Shown here: positions 48,815 through 59,259 of the stretch, one piece after another
Layout: each line of letters opens with the position of its first letter
How positions within the stretch are numbered: the stretch's first letter is position 1
Source: Bacteroides sp.
GTDB taxonomy: Bacteria > Bacteroidota > Bacteroidia > Bacteroidales > Muribaculaceae
DNA: 64,000 nt
Direction: 5' to 3'
NCBI GenBank assembly: GCA_014802325.1
Contig: JAAVCK010000019.1
Span: forward strand, 1 to 64,000
Notes under the pieces: generated by a model
Databases searched by the model: none
What the model saw: the letters and a program-made list of their open reading frames with translations, nothing else
Told to the model about the DNA's origin: nothing
Program-made: the position numbers and the translations under genes

Positions 48815-49768
48815 ATGGAACGCCCGGTTATTGCCATCGTGCTGCCCTGCTACAACGAGCAGGAAGTACTGCCCATCACTCTGCCGGCTCTTCTGCGGCT
48901 GCTTGACTCTATGGTGGCCGAAGGAAAGATCAGCGAGGACAGCTACGTATTGTGCTCCAACGATGGCAGCCGCGATTCCACTTGGGATATAATTACCCGC
49001 TTTCATCTGGCCGATAAGCGCGTCAAAGGCATCTCCCTGGCTCACAACCGCGGCCATCAGAATGCCCTGCTTGCCGGCCTGATGACAGTAAAAGACCGCT
49101 GCGACGCCGCAGTGTCGATCGACGCCGACCTCCAGGATGACCCGGAGGCCATTCGTGAGATGGTGGACCGCTTCATCGACGGCAAAGAGATAGTCTACGG
49201 TGTGCGAAGCTCGCGCGAAACCGACACATGGTTCAAGCGTAATTCCGCACTGGCGTTCTACCGTTTTCAGAAGTCAATGGGGCTTGACACGGTGAGCAAT
49301 CATGCCGATTTCCGACTCATGAGCGCAAGGGCTCTTGAGATGTTGTCGCACTACGACGAGAAAAACCTCTTTTTACGCGGCATCATACCTATGATCGGTC
49401 TTGACACGGATATAGTGACCTATGCCCGCGCTTCGCGGGCTGCCGGCGAGTCGAAATATCCGTTGTCAAAAATGCTCAGCTTCTCTATCGACGGCATAAC
49501 TTCATTTTCGGCCAAACCGATGCGAATGATATTTCTCGTCGGTCTGCTCTTGCTATTAATTGATGTGGCTGTAGCGGCCTACGTGTTGATTTCATATTTC
49601 TTCAAACCCGCCCTCGAACCCGGCTGGACATCACTGATGCTCTCAGTGTGGTTTCTCGGCAGCCTGATACTGATGGGTATAGGCACGGTAGGTGAATATA
49701 TCGGAAAAATATTCATAGAGGTTAAGAACCGTCCGCGATACGAGATACGCGACATGCTAATAGACTAA
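48815..49768 (+). CDS. Glycosyltransferase family 2, DPM1/GtrB-like with two C-terminal TM helices
   Basis: IAIVLPCYNEQEVLPITLPALL, SNDGSRDST, LAHNRGHQNALLAGL, SIDADLQDDPEAI, GTVGEYIGKIFIEVKNRPRYEI. Confidence 0.93.
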   Translation: MERPVIAIVLPCYNEQEVLPITLPALLRLLDSMVAEGKISEDSYVLCSNDGSRDSTWDIITRFHLADKRVKGISLAHNRGHQNALLAGLMTVKDRCDAAVSIDADLQDDPEAIREMVDRFIDGKEIVYGVRSSRETDTWFKRNSALAFYRFQKSMGLDTVSNHADFRLMSARALEMLSHYDEKNLFLRGIIPMIGLDTDIVTYARASRAAGESKYPLSKMLSFSIDGITSFSAKPMRMIFLVGLLLLLIDVAVAAYVLISYFFKPALEPGWTSLMLSVWFLGSLILMGIGTVGEYIGKIFIEVKNRPRYEIRDMLID

Positions 49769-49785
49769 AGTATTTATATATTATA

Positions 49786-50052
49786 ATGGATCATAAGCAG
49801 ATTACCACTTCGCTTGCCGAACGCACCGGACTCAACGCCGCAACTGTCAATTCGCTACTCGGCTCGTTGACCGATATTATAGCAGACAACTGTGCAGAAC
49901 TCAATTCCATAGCCATACCCGGATTCGGCACATTTTCGGCTGAAAAGACCGACGAGTATGTGGTGAACAATGCCGATGGCTCACGCACTCTCATGCCGCC
50001 CGCTGTGACAGTAAAGTTCAACCCCAGCATCATCCTCCGCAAAAAGCTATGA
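49786..50052 (+). CDS. HU/IHF family DNA-binding protein
   Basis: ITTSLAERTGLNAATVNSLLGSLTDIIADNCAELNSIAIPGFGTFSAEKTDEYV...VKFNPSIILRKKL. Confidence 0.87.
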   Translation: MDHKQITTSLAERTGLNAATVNSLLGSLTDIIADNCAELNSIAIPGFGTFSAEKTDEYVVNNADGSRTLMPPAVTVKFNPSIILRKKL

Positions 50053-51302
50053 ATCAAAAACTTTCATTTCAGAATCTCGCTTCACTTCTTTCTGAAGCCA
50101 CGGCTCAGCCTCAGAATTTCTCCGAGGAATTCATCAAAGAGCTTTTTGCCGCAGTTACCGAAGTTCTTTCGCGTGGTGAATCTGTAAAAATCAAGGGACT
50201 GGGTGAATTTTCACCGGCGCCCGAAGCTGCCGACAAGCTGATATTTACCCCCGATGATACACTTGCAGGCAAGGTAAATGCTCCTTTCAGCCACTTCTCA
50301 CCCACTCTTCTCAATCCTGAAGTCACTGACTCGCAGCTCGATTCGGTTGAAATCAACCTACCTCCCGTTGAGGAGCATGATGATGAGGATTCTGCGGAGC
50401 AAGATGATGATACATCAGTGGAGAATACGGAGGAAGACACGATCTCGGTATCCGCACCTGTCACCGTCACAGAGACTCTCACTACCTCATCTGACGTAGA
50501 AGATGAGATACCGGTTTTCATACCCGCAGTCACCGCTGAGGAGGAAATCAAGAACTCCGCCGCCGAAGAGGACACTATAGAAGTAATCGAATCTCCGGTT
50601 GTGCCTCCACAGCCTTCCGTGCCTGAAATTATTCCCATTGAGGAGGATGAAGAAGAAATTTTCGACAGTAAAGAAGCAAAAACCCGCATCACACCTCCCA
50701 AATATGAACCCGCTGCCGAACCGACGGCCGTAGCCGATAATACAGCTGACGAATCGGATAGTAAATCCTCAGGTTTCGGTATGGGATTTTTCGTGGGACT
50801 GATAGTTGGTATAGCCATAGGCGCTGCGGCCATGTTCTTCTATGCTACTTCTCTCACTCCCTCTACCCGCACTGCCGAACCTATTGGGGAGGAAGAAGAT
50901 ACTGCCGCTCTCAACGATGTGATCGACGCCACTGAGATGCCTGACACTGCATGGGCTGATTTAGATACTACCCCCACCCCTGCTCCGGAGGTGGAACAGC
51001 AGCCTGAACCTCAGCCTGAGCCGGAAGCCAAACAGGTAGCCGCCGCTCCGTCAGCTCCTGTCACCGACAAGGTTAAGGCCGGTTATCTTATGCCCAAAAT
51101 GGCGCAGAAACATTATGGGAATCAGGTATTTTGGGTATATATCTACGAAGAAAACAAGACTAAGATATCCAATCCCAACAATCTTACAGCAGGTCTTGAA
51201 CTGGTGATACCCGCGCCTGAGAAGTACGGCATTGATGCCAACGACCCCAAAAGCATAGCTCGCGCACAAGCAAAAGAATCGGAAATTTGGAATAAAAAAT
51301 AG
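50049..51302 (+). CDS. HU-like domain / acidic linker / transmembrane helix / LysM-like domain fusion protein
   Basis: N-terminal HU-like fold (LASLLSEATAQPQNFSEEFIKELFAAVTEVLSRGESVKIKGLGEFSPAP); ~130-aa acidic linker; TM GMGFFVGLIVGIAIGAAAMFFYATSL; C-terminal MAQKHYGNQVFWVYIYEENKTKISNPNNLTAGLELVIP (LysM-like). Confidence 0.82.
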   Translation: MNQKLSFQNLASLLSEATAQPQNFSEEFIKELFAAVTEVLSRGESVKIKGLGEFSPAPEAADKLIFTPDDTLAGKVNAPFSHFSPTLLNPEVTDSQLDSVEINLPPVEEHDDEDSAEQDDDTSVENTEEDTISVSAPVTVTETLTTSSDVEDEIPVFIPAVTAEEEIKNSAAEEDTIEVIESPVVPPQPSVPEIIPIEEDEEEIFDSKEAKTRITPPKYEPAAEPTAVADNTADESDSKSSGFGMGFFVGLIVGIAIGAAAMFFYATSLTPSTRTAEPIGEEEDTAALNDVIDATEMPDTAWADLDTTPTPAPEVEQQPEPQPEPEAKQVAAAPSAPVTDKVKAGYLMPKMAQKHYGNQVFWVYIYEENKTKISNPNNLTAGLELVIPAPEKYGIDANDPKSIARAQAKESEIWNKK

Positions 51303-51466
51303 GCAGTTAGTTATCTTAACAATAGCTTATATAAAATTAACAATCTAAGATTCTATCTTATTTGTTTAATTTTTAAATTTGTACTCGTAAACCGCTTTTA
51401 CAGGCGATTTACGAGTTACCTTTAAATTAGAATAATATTAAACCACTTGAATAAAAGCCATTTATC

Positions 51467-52462
51467 ATGAGCGCAAACGTTAATATCCGTGAGCTTAACG
51501 AACTCGTAGCCTCGAAAAGCGACTTTGTGTCGCTCGTCACGCGAGGCATGGATCAGACTATCGTAGGTCAGAAACACCTTGTAGATTCACTTCTGATTGC
51601 CCTTCTCTCCAACGGCCACGTGCTCCTCGAAGGCGTACCGGGCCTGGCAAAGACTCTTGCCATCAAGACCCTGGCACAAATCATCGATGCAAAATACAGC
51701 CGCATACAGTTTACGCCCGACCTTCTGCCTGCCGACGTAATTGGTACTATGATCTACAGTGTACAGAAAGAGCAGTTCCAGATCAAGCGTGGCCCGATAT
51801 TCGCCAACTTCGTTCTCGCCGATGAAATCAACCGTGCGCCTGCCAAAGTGCAGAGTGCGCTTCTCGAAGCCATGCAGGAGCGTCAGGTTACGATTGGCGA
51901 CCACACATTCCGCCTTGACGAACCTTTCCTCGTAATGGCCACCCAAAACCCTATCGAACAGGAAGGTACATATCCTCTCCCCGAAGCGCAGGTTGACCGT
52001 TTCCTTCTTAAAGTCATCATCGGCTATCCCTCCAAGGAAGAAGAGATGGCCATCGTGCGCCAGAATATCAATGGAGGCCGTAAGGATATCCGCCCGCTTC
52101 TCCGCCCTGAAGAGATCGTGGAAGTGCAGAAAATCGTAGAGCAGATATACCTTGATGAAAAAATCGAGCGTTACATCGTCGACATTGTATTCGCTACCCG
52201 TAATCCGGCCGACTACGATCTGCGCGATCTTGAAAGCATGATTGACTTCGGCGCATCGCCCCGTGCATCCATCGGTCTGGCACGCGCTTCCCGCGCCTAC
52301 GCTTTCCTCCGCGGCCGCGGCTATGTGATACCTGAGGATGTACGTGCGGTATGCCACGACGTATTGCGCCACCGCATCGGTCTTACTTACGAGGCCGAGG
52401 CCAACAATATCACTACCGACGAGATTATCTCGCGCATACTTGACAAGGTTGAGGTGCCCTGA
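51467..52462 (+). CDS. MoxR family AAA+ ATPase
   Basis: LIALLSNGHVLLEGVPGLAKTLAIKTLA, GPIFANFVLADEINRAPAKVQSALLEAMQERQVTIG. Confidence 0.95.
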   Translation: MSANVNIRELNELVASKSDFVSLVTRGMDQTIVGQKHLVDSLLIALLSNGHVLLEGVPGLAKTLAIKTLAQIIDAKYSRIQFTPDLLPADVIGTMIYSVQKEQFQIKRGPIFANFVLADEINRAPAKVQSALLEAMQERQVTIGDHTFRLDEPFLVMATQNPIEQEGTYPLPEAQVDRFLLKVIIGYPSKEEEMAIVRQNINGGRKDIRPLLRPEEIVEVQKIVEQIYLDEKIERYIVDIVFATRNPADYDLRDLESMIDFGASPRASIGLARASRAYAFLRGRGYVIPEDVRAVCHDVLRHRIGLTYEAEANNITTDEIISRILDKVEVP

Positions 52463-52538
52463 TGATACCGCCTCTCTCCCTCACTCCTTATTCATTGCCA
52501 CGTCACTTTCACCCTTACATTAATTATATCACCATCAT

Positions 52539-53414
52539 ATGGAAGCAAATGAACTGATAAAAAAAGTTCGCAAAATAGATATAAAGACCCGAGGACTGTC
52601 ACAGAACATCTTTGCGGGAGAATATCACACGGCCTTCAAGGGTCGAGGCATGATGTTCTCGGAGGTGAGAGAATACCAGTATGGCGATGACATACGCGAT
52701 ATTGACTGGAACGTCACCGCACGCCACAATCATCCCTACGTAAAGGTGTTTGAAGAAGAGCGCGAAATGACGGTGATGCTGCTTGTCGACGTCTCGCGCA
52801 GCCGCCTGTTTGGCGCCGTAGGCGAGGAAAAGATGGAGATGATAGCCGAGATAGCCGCTACGCTGGCTTACTCGGCCATCACTAACAACGACAAGATCGG
52901 CGTGATATTTTTCTCTGACAAAATCGAGAAATTCATCCCTCCGAAAAAAGGTAAGAAACATATCCTCCTGATCATCCGCGAGCTACTCGATTTTCAGCCA
53001 GAAAGCCGAGGTACGGATATATCGGTGGCACTGCGATATTTTACCGACGCACTGAAAAAACGTACCACTACATTTCTTATCTCTGACTTTATCGACGACC
53101 ACGATTATAGCCGTGCACTCCAGATAGCATCAAACAAGCACGATGTAATTGCCATTCAGGTCTACGACAAGCGCGACACCAAGCTGCCCGATGTAGGACT
53201 GATGCGCATAGAGGATCTTGAGAGCGGCGAACTGCGATGGATCGACACATCTTCACGCAAAGTCAGAAATGCTTTCAGCAAATGGTGGTATAATCTCCAG
53301 CAACGTCTCACAGAGACCATGCGCAAAAGCCGCGTGGATCTGGCATCGGTGGCTACCGACGAGGATTTCGCCAAATCCCTGATGCAACTTTTCCGCAAGC
53401 GGGGACTCAGGTGA
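52539..53414 (+). CDS. DUF58 domain-containing protein (vWA-like)
   Basis: FAGEYHTAFKGRGMMFSEVREYQYGDDIRDIDWNVTARHNHPYVKVFEEEREMTVMLLVDVSRS. Confidence 0.94.
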   Translation: MEANELIKKVRKIDIKTRGLSQNIFAGEYHTAFKGRGMMFSEVREYQYGDDIRDIDWNVTARHNHPYVKVFEEEREMTVMLLVDVSRSRLFGAVGEEKMEMIAEIAATLAYSAITNNDKIGVIFFSDKIEKFIPPKKGKKHILLIIRELLDFQPESRGTDISVALRYFTDALKKRTTTFLISDFIDDHDYSRALQIASNKHDVIAIQVYDKRDTKLPDVGLMRIEDLESGELRWIDTSSRKVRNAFSKWWYNLQQRLTETMRKSRVDLASVATDEDFAKSLMQLFRKRGLR

Positions 53415-53444
53415 TTACCGAAACATGAACTACATCTCCCGATT

Positions 53445-54440
53445 ATGATGAAATCAAGATTTTTATTCCGCATAGCAGCCGTGATGGCTCTTCTGTCAGT
53501 GGCTTTACAAGGCCGGGCATTGTCGGACTCTCGTGTGACACTTCAGCTCGATTCCGCCCACCTGCTCATGGGTAAGGCTACCACTCTGCATCTCAACCTT
53601 GTAGGTCCGCGCGATGAAAACGCTCAGCTTATCATACCGCAGGATACGTTCAATGCCAAAGTCGAGGTGATGAAACTCCTTAAAGCCGACACCATCGACC
53701 ACGGCAACGGACGCTGGGAAATAAATCAGGACATACTGCTTCAGTCGTTTGATTCGGGTGATTACCGTCTTGCTCCGGTATATTACGTATCAGGAAACGA
53801 CACACTTACTTCAAACCGACTCGTGCTGAGAGTTTACCCGGTAGCAAAAGATTCGCTGACACTCAACGACTTCGCTGATATCAGCGACATTGACCGCAAG
53901 TGGTCAGACTACCTGCCTGATTTTATTGTAGATTACTGGGGCTTAATCCTCATAGTGCTTCTTCTTGCTGCCGGTGGTGTATATGGCTACATCCTTTACA
54001 AGCGTCGCCGCAAAACTCCCGAATCTGAGGAAGAAAAGAAGCCTCTGCTCTCGCCCTACGATCAGGCTATGGTCGATCTCTCGGCTTTGCGTGCACGTAA
54101 CCTCTGCGAGCGCGGTCAGGAAAAGGAATACTACTCAGTACTTACCGACATCCTGCGCAACTATCTTATGCGCCGATTCGGCATCAACGCTATGGAAATG
54201 ACTTCGTCGCAGATCCTGAAAGCGCTCCGCGATAATCCCGACACCCGTCTACCTAAAAAATATATGGATCAGGTGCTTGAGATAGCTGACTTCGTGAAGT
54301 TTGCCAAAGTTCGCCCCTTGCCTGACGATAATGTAAGGACCTACGACAATGCCGTTAACTTCGTGGAGGATACCAAGCCTGCACCTCAACCCGCAGAACC
54401 CGCACCCGAGGCTGCTGAGTCAGCCGAGAATAAACAATAA
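53445..54440 (+). CDS. Bat-operon membrane protein (BatD/DUF4381-like, single TM)
   Basis: Signal peptide, Ig-like ectodomain, TM, cytoplasmic helical region; position between DUF58 and batA. Confidence 0.7.
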   Translation: MMKSRFLFRIAAVMALLSVALQGRALSDSRVTLQLDSAHLLMGKATTLHLNLVGPRDENAQLIIPQDTFNAKVEVMKLLKADTIDHGNGRWEINQDILLQSFDSGDYRLAPVYYVSGNDTLTSNRLVLRVYPVAKDSLTLNDFADISDIDRKWSDYLPDFIVDYWGLILIVLLLAAGGVYGYILYKRRRKTPESEEEKKPLLSPYDQAMVDLSALRARNLCERGQEKEYYSVLTDILRNYLMRRFGINAMEMTSSQILKALRDNPDTRLPKKYMDQVLEIADFVKFAKVRPLPDDNVRTYDNAVNFVEDTKPAPQPAEPAPEAAESAENKQ

Positions 54441-54478
54441 ACTTATAGAACATATACACGAAAGGAGACTGATTATAT

Positions 54479-55465
54479 ATGTTATTTGCCAACCCTCATT
54501 TCCTATGGCTATTTCTTCTGTTCATCCCCCTGATAGGATGGTATGTATGGAAGCGGCGCAATCTGCATGCCTCTATCGGAGTTTCCACGGCCAAACCCTT
54601 TGCAGAAATAGGCAGGCCGTTCAAGGAATATCTCCTTCACTTCACGTATATTCTTGAACTGGCCGCACTCGGCTGTATCATCATAGTCATAGCCCGCCCT
54701 CAGACACGCGACTCATGGAACACATCTACCGTAGAGGGTACGGACATAGTGATGGCTATCGACATCTCCACCAGTATGCTTGCGCGTGATTTCAAGCCCG
54801 ACCGACTGGAAGCGGCTAAAGACGTTGCATCGAAATTCGTGGCCGGTCGCGACGGCGACAATATCGGTGTAGTGACTTTCGCTGCCGAAAGTTTCACCAA
54901 TCTTCCTATGACTACCGACCGGTCTGTGATAGTCAACTACATCAGCGACATCAAGATGGGTATGCTTCAGGACGGTACAGCTATAGGCGATGGTCTGGCC
55001 ACGGCTATCAACCGCATCAAGGAAGGCAAAGCCAAATCCAAAAGCATAATACTACTGACCGATGGCTCTAACAACACGGGAGTAGTAGCTCCGCTTACGG
55101 CTGCCGAAATTGCCCGCCAACTCGGCATCAAGGTTTATACTATAGGCGTGGGCACAAACGGCACTGCACCCTACCCGCAAGAAAACATGTTCGGCCGCAT
55201 CGAATATGTCAACCTCCCGGTAGTGATAGACGAGACTACTCTTAAAAATATCGCATCTACCACGGGCGGAAAATATTTCCGCGCCACCGGCAATAATGTA
55301 CTTTCCGATATATTCAGTGAAATAGATCAGCTCGAAAAGACCAAAATGGACTTGCGCAATTTCTCCTCCACCGAAGACGATTATCTGCCCTGGGCCATTG
55401 CGGCGCTGTCGCTGTTTGGAGTAGCGTTGCTGATTCGTTACACCGTGCTCCGCACTATCCCCTGA
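54479..55465 (+). CDS. batA: BatA, vWA domain membrane protein
   Basis: TDIVMAIDISTSMLARDFKPDRLEAAKDVASKFV (MIDAS), GTAIGDGLATAINRIKEGKAKSKSIILLTDGSNNTG. Confidence 0.9.
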   Translation: MLFANPHFLWLFLLFIPLIGWYVWKRRNLHASIGVSTAKPFAEIGRPFKEYLLHFTYILELAALGCIIIVIARPQTRDSWNTSTVEGTDIVMAIDISTSMLARDFKPDRLEAAKDVASKFVAGRDGDNIGVVTFAAESFTNLPMTTDRSVIVNYISDIKMGMLQDGTAIGDGLATAINRIKEGKAKSKSIILLTDGSNNTGVVAPLTAAEIARQLGIKVYTIGVGTNGTAPYPQENMFGRIEYVNLPVVIDETTLKNIASTTGGKYFRATGNNVLSDIFSEIDQLEKTKMDLRNFSSTEDDYLPWAIAALSLFGVALLIRYTVLRTIP

Positions 55466-55496
55466 ACGCAATACAACTATATAATAAGTTGATAAT

Positions 55497-56549
55497 ATGA
55501 TTAGCTTTGCATATCCACATCTTCTATATCTTCTGCTGCTTATTCCCGTCATGGCAGGACTGTTTGTACTTGCACGCATGGCGAGGAGAAAGCGACTGAA
55601 GCGATTCGGCGACCCTGCCACGCTCCGACATCTCATGCCGGAGGCCTCTCTTTATATGCCTTGGGTAAAGATGGTACTCGCTATGGTGATATTGGCTCTG
55701 ATGGTTGTGATGCTCGCACGTCCGCGTGCAGCAAGCACCATAGGCGACGATGCCGAGACCGAGACTGTCACCACCCGAGGTATCGAGGTTATGGTATGTC
55801 TCGACGTATCAAACTCCATGCTTGCCTCAGCTACGGATAAGGAAGAAGGCATAAGCCGTCTGCAGCGCGCCAAGCAGATACTCGAAAAACTCATCGGCAA
55901 AATGAGCGACGATAAGGTTGGCCTCATCGTGTTTGCCGGCGAGGCCTATTCGCAACTCCCTATTACCTCAGATTACATCTCGGCCCGAATGTTTCTCAAC
56001 AGCATCTCCACCGATATGGTTCCCACTCAGGGTACAGCTATAGGCGCCGCTATCGACATGGCCATGAATTCGTTTACCCCCGACGACAAATTCCAGAAAG
56101 CCATCATCATAATCACTGACGGTGAAAACTTTGAAGACGATGCAGTAAAAGCCGCCAAGCGAGCTGCCGACTCAGGCATTCAAGTCGACGTAGTTGGTAT
56201 GGGCACAGGCAAGAAAGTGAGAATTCCCGTTGGAGGTGGTAACTTTATGGTCAATCCCGCTACCGGCGAAAGCGTATTTACGGGACTTGACGAAGCCACC
56301 GCGCAGGAAATAGCACACGCGGGCGACGGTATTTTCGTAAATGGTGCTTCGTCGTCGGCCGTCAACGATATTGACTCTAAGCTCAATGAGTTGAGCAAGA
56401 CTGAATACGAACGTAAATCATTTTCAGCTCAGTCAGAGCAGTTCCCCGTGCTTGCATGGATCACACTGCTTCTCATGCTGGTATATCTCACCACGGTTAC
56501 CCGCAAGATTTCATGGCTCAAGCAGATAACGTTCTTCTCAAAAAAATAA
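55497..56549 (+). CDS. batB: BatB, vWA domain membrane protein
   Basis: IEVMVCLDVSNSMLAS, GTAIGAAIDMAMNSFTPDDKFQKAIIIITDGENFED. Confidence 0.9.
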   Translation: MISFAYPHLLYLLLLIPVMAGLFVLARMARRKRLKRFGDPATLRHLMPEASLYMPWVKMVLAMVILALMVVMLARPRAASTIGDDAETETVTTRGIEVMVCLDVSNSMLASATDKEEGISRLQRAKQILEKLIGKMSDDKVGLIVFAGEAYSQLPITSDYISARMFLNSISTDMVPTQGTAIGAAIDMAMNSFTPDDKFQKAIIIITDGENFEDDAVKAAKRAADSGIQVDVVGMGTGKKVRIPVGGGNFMVNPATGESVFTGLDEATAQEIAHAGDGIFVNGASSSAVNDIDSKLNELSKTEYERKSFSAQSEQFPVLAWITLLLMLVYLTTVTRKISWLKQITFFSKK

Positions 56550-56560
56550 GGAGGATATCT

Positions 56561-57418
56561 ATGAAGAAAGCTATTTACATATCGGTCATGGCTCTGATAG
56601 CCGGCTGCGGTTATGCAACGGCGCAGATCGCTCCGTCAGACTCGACTGCTGTCAATATCAAGACAGACGAGCGACGCTCACGCAACTATACCGTGGAAGG
56701 CAACAAGGCTTTCCGCGACGAAAACTATGCGGCGGCTGAAGTGGCCTACCGCAAGGCGATAGATCAGAACAACAATAACAACATAGCACGATTCAATCTC
56801 GCCGCAGCCCTTCTCCGTCAGCGATCAACGGCCGACACCGAAGCTGCCGAGGCCTATTCGCTGCTCAGCCAGATAGCCAATTCTGAATTGAGTGAGGCCT
56901 CGCTGGTGGAAAAGTCGTTTTATAATCTTGGCAATCTTGCTTTCAATAAGCAGCAGTATGCCGAGAGCATAGAGCATTATAAAAATGCTCTCCGCCGCAA
57001 CCCTGACAATGATAAAGCCCGAGAGAATCTTTATCTTGCTCAGAAGATGCTCGAACAGCAGCAGAACCAAAATCAGAATCAAGATCAGAACAAAGATCAG
57101 GATCAGCAGAATCAGGATCAGAATAAAGATCAAAATCAGGACCAGAACAAAGATCAGAATCAGGACCAAAACAAAGATCAGAATCAGGACCAAAACAAGG
57201 ATCAAAATCAGGATCAACAGCAGCAACAACAGCAGCCGCAGGATAAAAAAGAGCAGCCGCAGCAGCAGAAGCCGGGTCAGATCAGTCCTGAAAATGCTCA
57301 GCAGATACTCAAGGCTATGGAAAATGCCGAAAACGCTACACGTGCCCGTATCGAGAAGCAAAATGCCGAGAAGAGCAAGTCGAACTCATCCCGCCGTCCT
57401 GTCACTAATCCCTGGTAA
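56561..57418 (+). CDS. batC: BatC, TPR protein with Q/N/D/K-rich repeat tail
   Basis: TPR repeats (EGNKAFRDENYAAAEVAYRKAI; NLGNLAFNKQQYAESIEHYKNALRRNPDND) then an NQDQNKDQ tandem tract; between batB and batD. Confidence 0.87.
   Translation: MKKAIYISVMALIAGCGYATAQIAPSDSTAVNIKTDERRSRNYTVEGNKAFRDENYAAAEVAYRKAIDQNNNNNIARFNLAAALLRQRSTADTEAAEAYSLLSQIANSELSEASLVEKSFYNLGNLAFNKQQYAESIEHYKNALRRNPDNDKARENLYLAQKMLEQQQNQNQNQDQNKDQDQQNQDQNKDQNQDQNKDQNQDQNKDQNQDQNKDQNQDQQQQQQQPQDKKEQPQQQKPGQISPENAQQILKAMENAENATRARIEKQNAEKSKSNSSRRPVTNPW
57064..57235 (+). repeat. Degenerate 24-bp tandem repeat encoding NQDQNKDQ units
   Basis: Repeated AATCAGGACCAAAACAAAGATCAG-type units inside batC. Confidence 0.85.
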
Positions 57419-57440
57419 TCGATAAGAATATCATATTGTC

Positions 57441-59249
57441 ATGAAACGTCTATATTCATTACTGTTACTTATTCTCGCCGCAGTGCCCGCGCTGATGGCG
57501 CAGGTATCGTTTACAGTAAAGCCTCCGGTCAACACCGTGTACGAAGGCGACAAATTTGCCATAACATATCGCCTGTCAAATGCCGATGGGTCTGACTTAA
57601 AAGTCGCCCAGATAGCCGACTGTCAGTTGCTTTACGGCCCGTCCACTTCCACGTCGCAATCATATCAGGTGATCAATGGCCGCACGTCTTCGTCGCGCAC
57701 GGTCGAGTATACTTATTATTATCGAGCCACCAAGGCCGGAACTTTCACCATACCCGAAGCATCTGTGATAGCCGACGGCAAGCGACTCACCACCGCCGCA
57801 GCAAAATTTGTGGTGCATCCGCGTGCCGACCTCGATAAACCGGCGTCGCAGCGTCCGGTCGACATCAACGATGCCGACACTCAGGCAGCAGGGCGAAAAG
57901 TGAATGCCGACGACGTATTCGTGAGAATTATTCTGTCAAAGTCATCAGCCTATGAGCAGGAAGCAATCGGGTGTACTATAAAACTGTATACCAAATACTC
58001 CATATCATCATTCCTTCCCACAAGGCAGCCGAGTTTCGACGGATTTCTTGCGCAGGAGATTGATCTTCAGCCCTCGCTCAACGAGACCGAGACTTTCAAC
58101 GGCCAGACCTACATGACAGCCGTGCTTAAGAAATGTATACTCTTCCCGCAGACGGCCGGAAAGCTCACCATCAATTCCGGTAATTATGATATTACCGTGA
58201 TACAGTATGACAATGTCAACATGGGTATGTTTCAGGTGCGCCAGCCGCGCGAGCATAAAATCAAAGTCAGCTCCAACAGCGCGTCGATCAATATCAATGC
58301 CCTGCCCTCGCCACGTCCCGACGGATTTGAAGGAGCTGTAGGTCACTTCACTGCATCGTCGCGACTGGTAGGTTCAAACTTCCGCACCGGCGATCCCGCC
58401 ACACTTATCTATACTATTTCCGGAACAGGAAACATAAAGTATCTCAAGGAACCGGAAATAGACTTCCCTTCGGAATTTGAACTCTACACCCCGTCGTCAA
58501 ACGCCGAGACTTCAGTCAGCGGTAATGATGTGACGGGTACCATGACAATCGAATATCCCTTCGTACCTCAGACCGTAGGCAAATTCAATATCAAGCCTCA
58601 CACATTTGTGTATTTCAATCCGGCCGACCGACAGTATCACACCATAGTTACCGAGGGTTATGAAATCAATGTAGCCAAGGGCGACAACGTGACATCATCG
58701 GCCATTGACCGGAAAGATATTGAAGCCAAAAATTCGGATATACGCTTCATCAAGACCGGTGCGTCTACTGTAAGCCGCGACCATACACCTGTAATCTACC
58801 GCATGTGGTATTGGCTGATATTTGTTATCCCCGTAATAGCTCTTGTAGTGGTAGTGATAATATATCGCGAACAGTTGCGACGCAATGCCGACGTGGTGGG
58901 CCGACGCAATGCCAAGGCATCTAAAGTGGCACGCCGCCGTCTGAAAAAAGCCGAGGAGTATCTCAAGCACTCTGAGGCCGACAAATTTTATGAGGAAATG
59001 CTCCGCGCCGTATGGGGATACCTGTCCGACAAACTTTCCATTCCTCTGTCGCGTCTGTCGCGCGAGAATATCGCCGCCACGCTCACCGAACGCAAATATT
59101 CCCAAGAGGTGACCGATAAGTTTATCACCGTGCTCGACGACTGTGAGATGGCTCGTTATACGCCTCAGTCAGAGTCACGCACTGAAGAAGTTTATCGCCA
59201 GGGTGTCGAAGCTATCGACATGATGGAAAATTTCAAACCCTCAAAATGA
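57441..59249 (+). CDS. batD: BatD family protein
   Basis: Signal peptide; VSFTVKPPVNTVYEGDKFAITYRLSNADGSDL; C-terminal TM and cytoplasmic region. Confidence 0.9.
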   Translation: MKRLYSLLLLILAAVPALMAQVSFTVKPPVNTVYEGDKFAITYRLSNADGSDLKVAQIADCQLLYGPSTSTSQSYQVINGRTSSSRTVEYTYYYRATKAGTFTIPEASVIADGKRLTTAAAKFVVHPRADLDKPASQRPVDINDADTQAAGRKVNADDVFVRIILSKSSAYEQEAIGCTIKLYTKYSISSFLPTRQPSFDGFLAQEIDLQPSLNETETFNGQTYMTAVLKKCILFPQTAGKLTINSGNYDITVIQYDNVNMGMFQVRQPREHKIKVSSNSASININALPSPRPDGFEGAVGHFTASSRLVGSNFRTGDPATLIYTISGTGNIKYLKEPEIDFPSEFELYTPSSNAETSVSGNDVTGTMTIEYPFVPQTVGKFNIKPHTFVYFNPADRQYHTIVTEGYEINVAKGDNVTSSAIDRKDIEAKNSDIRFIKTGASTVSRDHTPVIYRMWYWLIFVIPVIALVVVVIIYREQLRRNADVVGRRNAKASKVARRRLKKAEEYLKHSEADKFYEEMLRAVWGYLSDKLSIPLSRLSRENIAATLTERKYSQEVTDKFITVLDDCEMARYTPQSESRTEEVYRQGVEAIDMMENFKPSK

Positions 59250-59259
59250 TTCTCCGCTC

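Noticed and set aside
57064-57235. CRISPR-like periodic repeat
   Set aside because: Repeats are contiguous 24-bp coding units without unique spacers and are in frame in batC; no cas genes.
56825-57361. Minus-strand ORF rich in Leu/Ile (LILILVLVLILIFVLV)
   Set aside because: This is the antisense of the batC CAG/GAT/AAC repeat tract, not a membrane protein.
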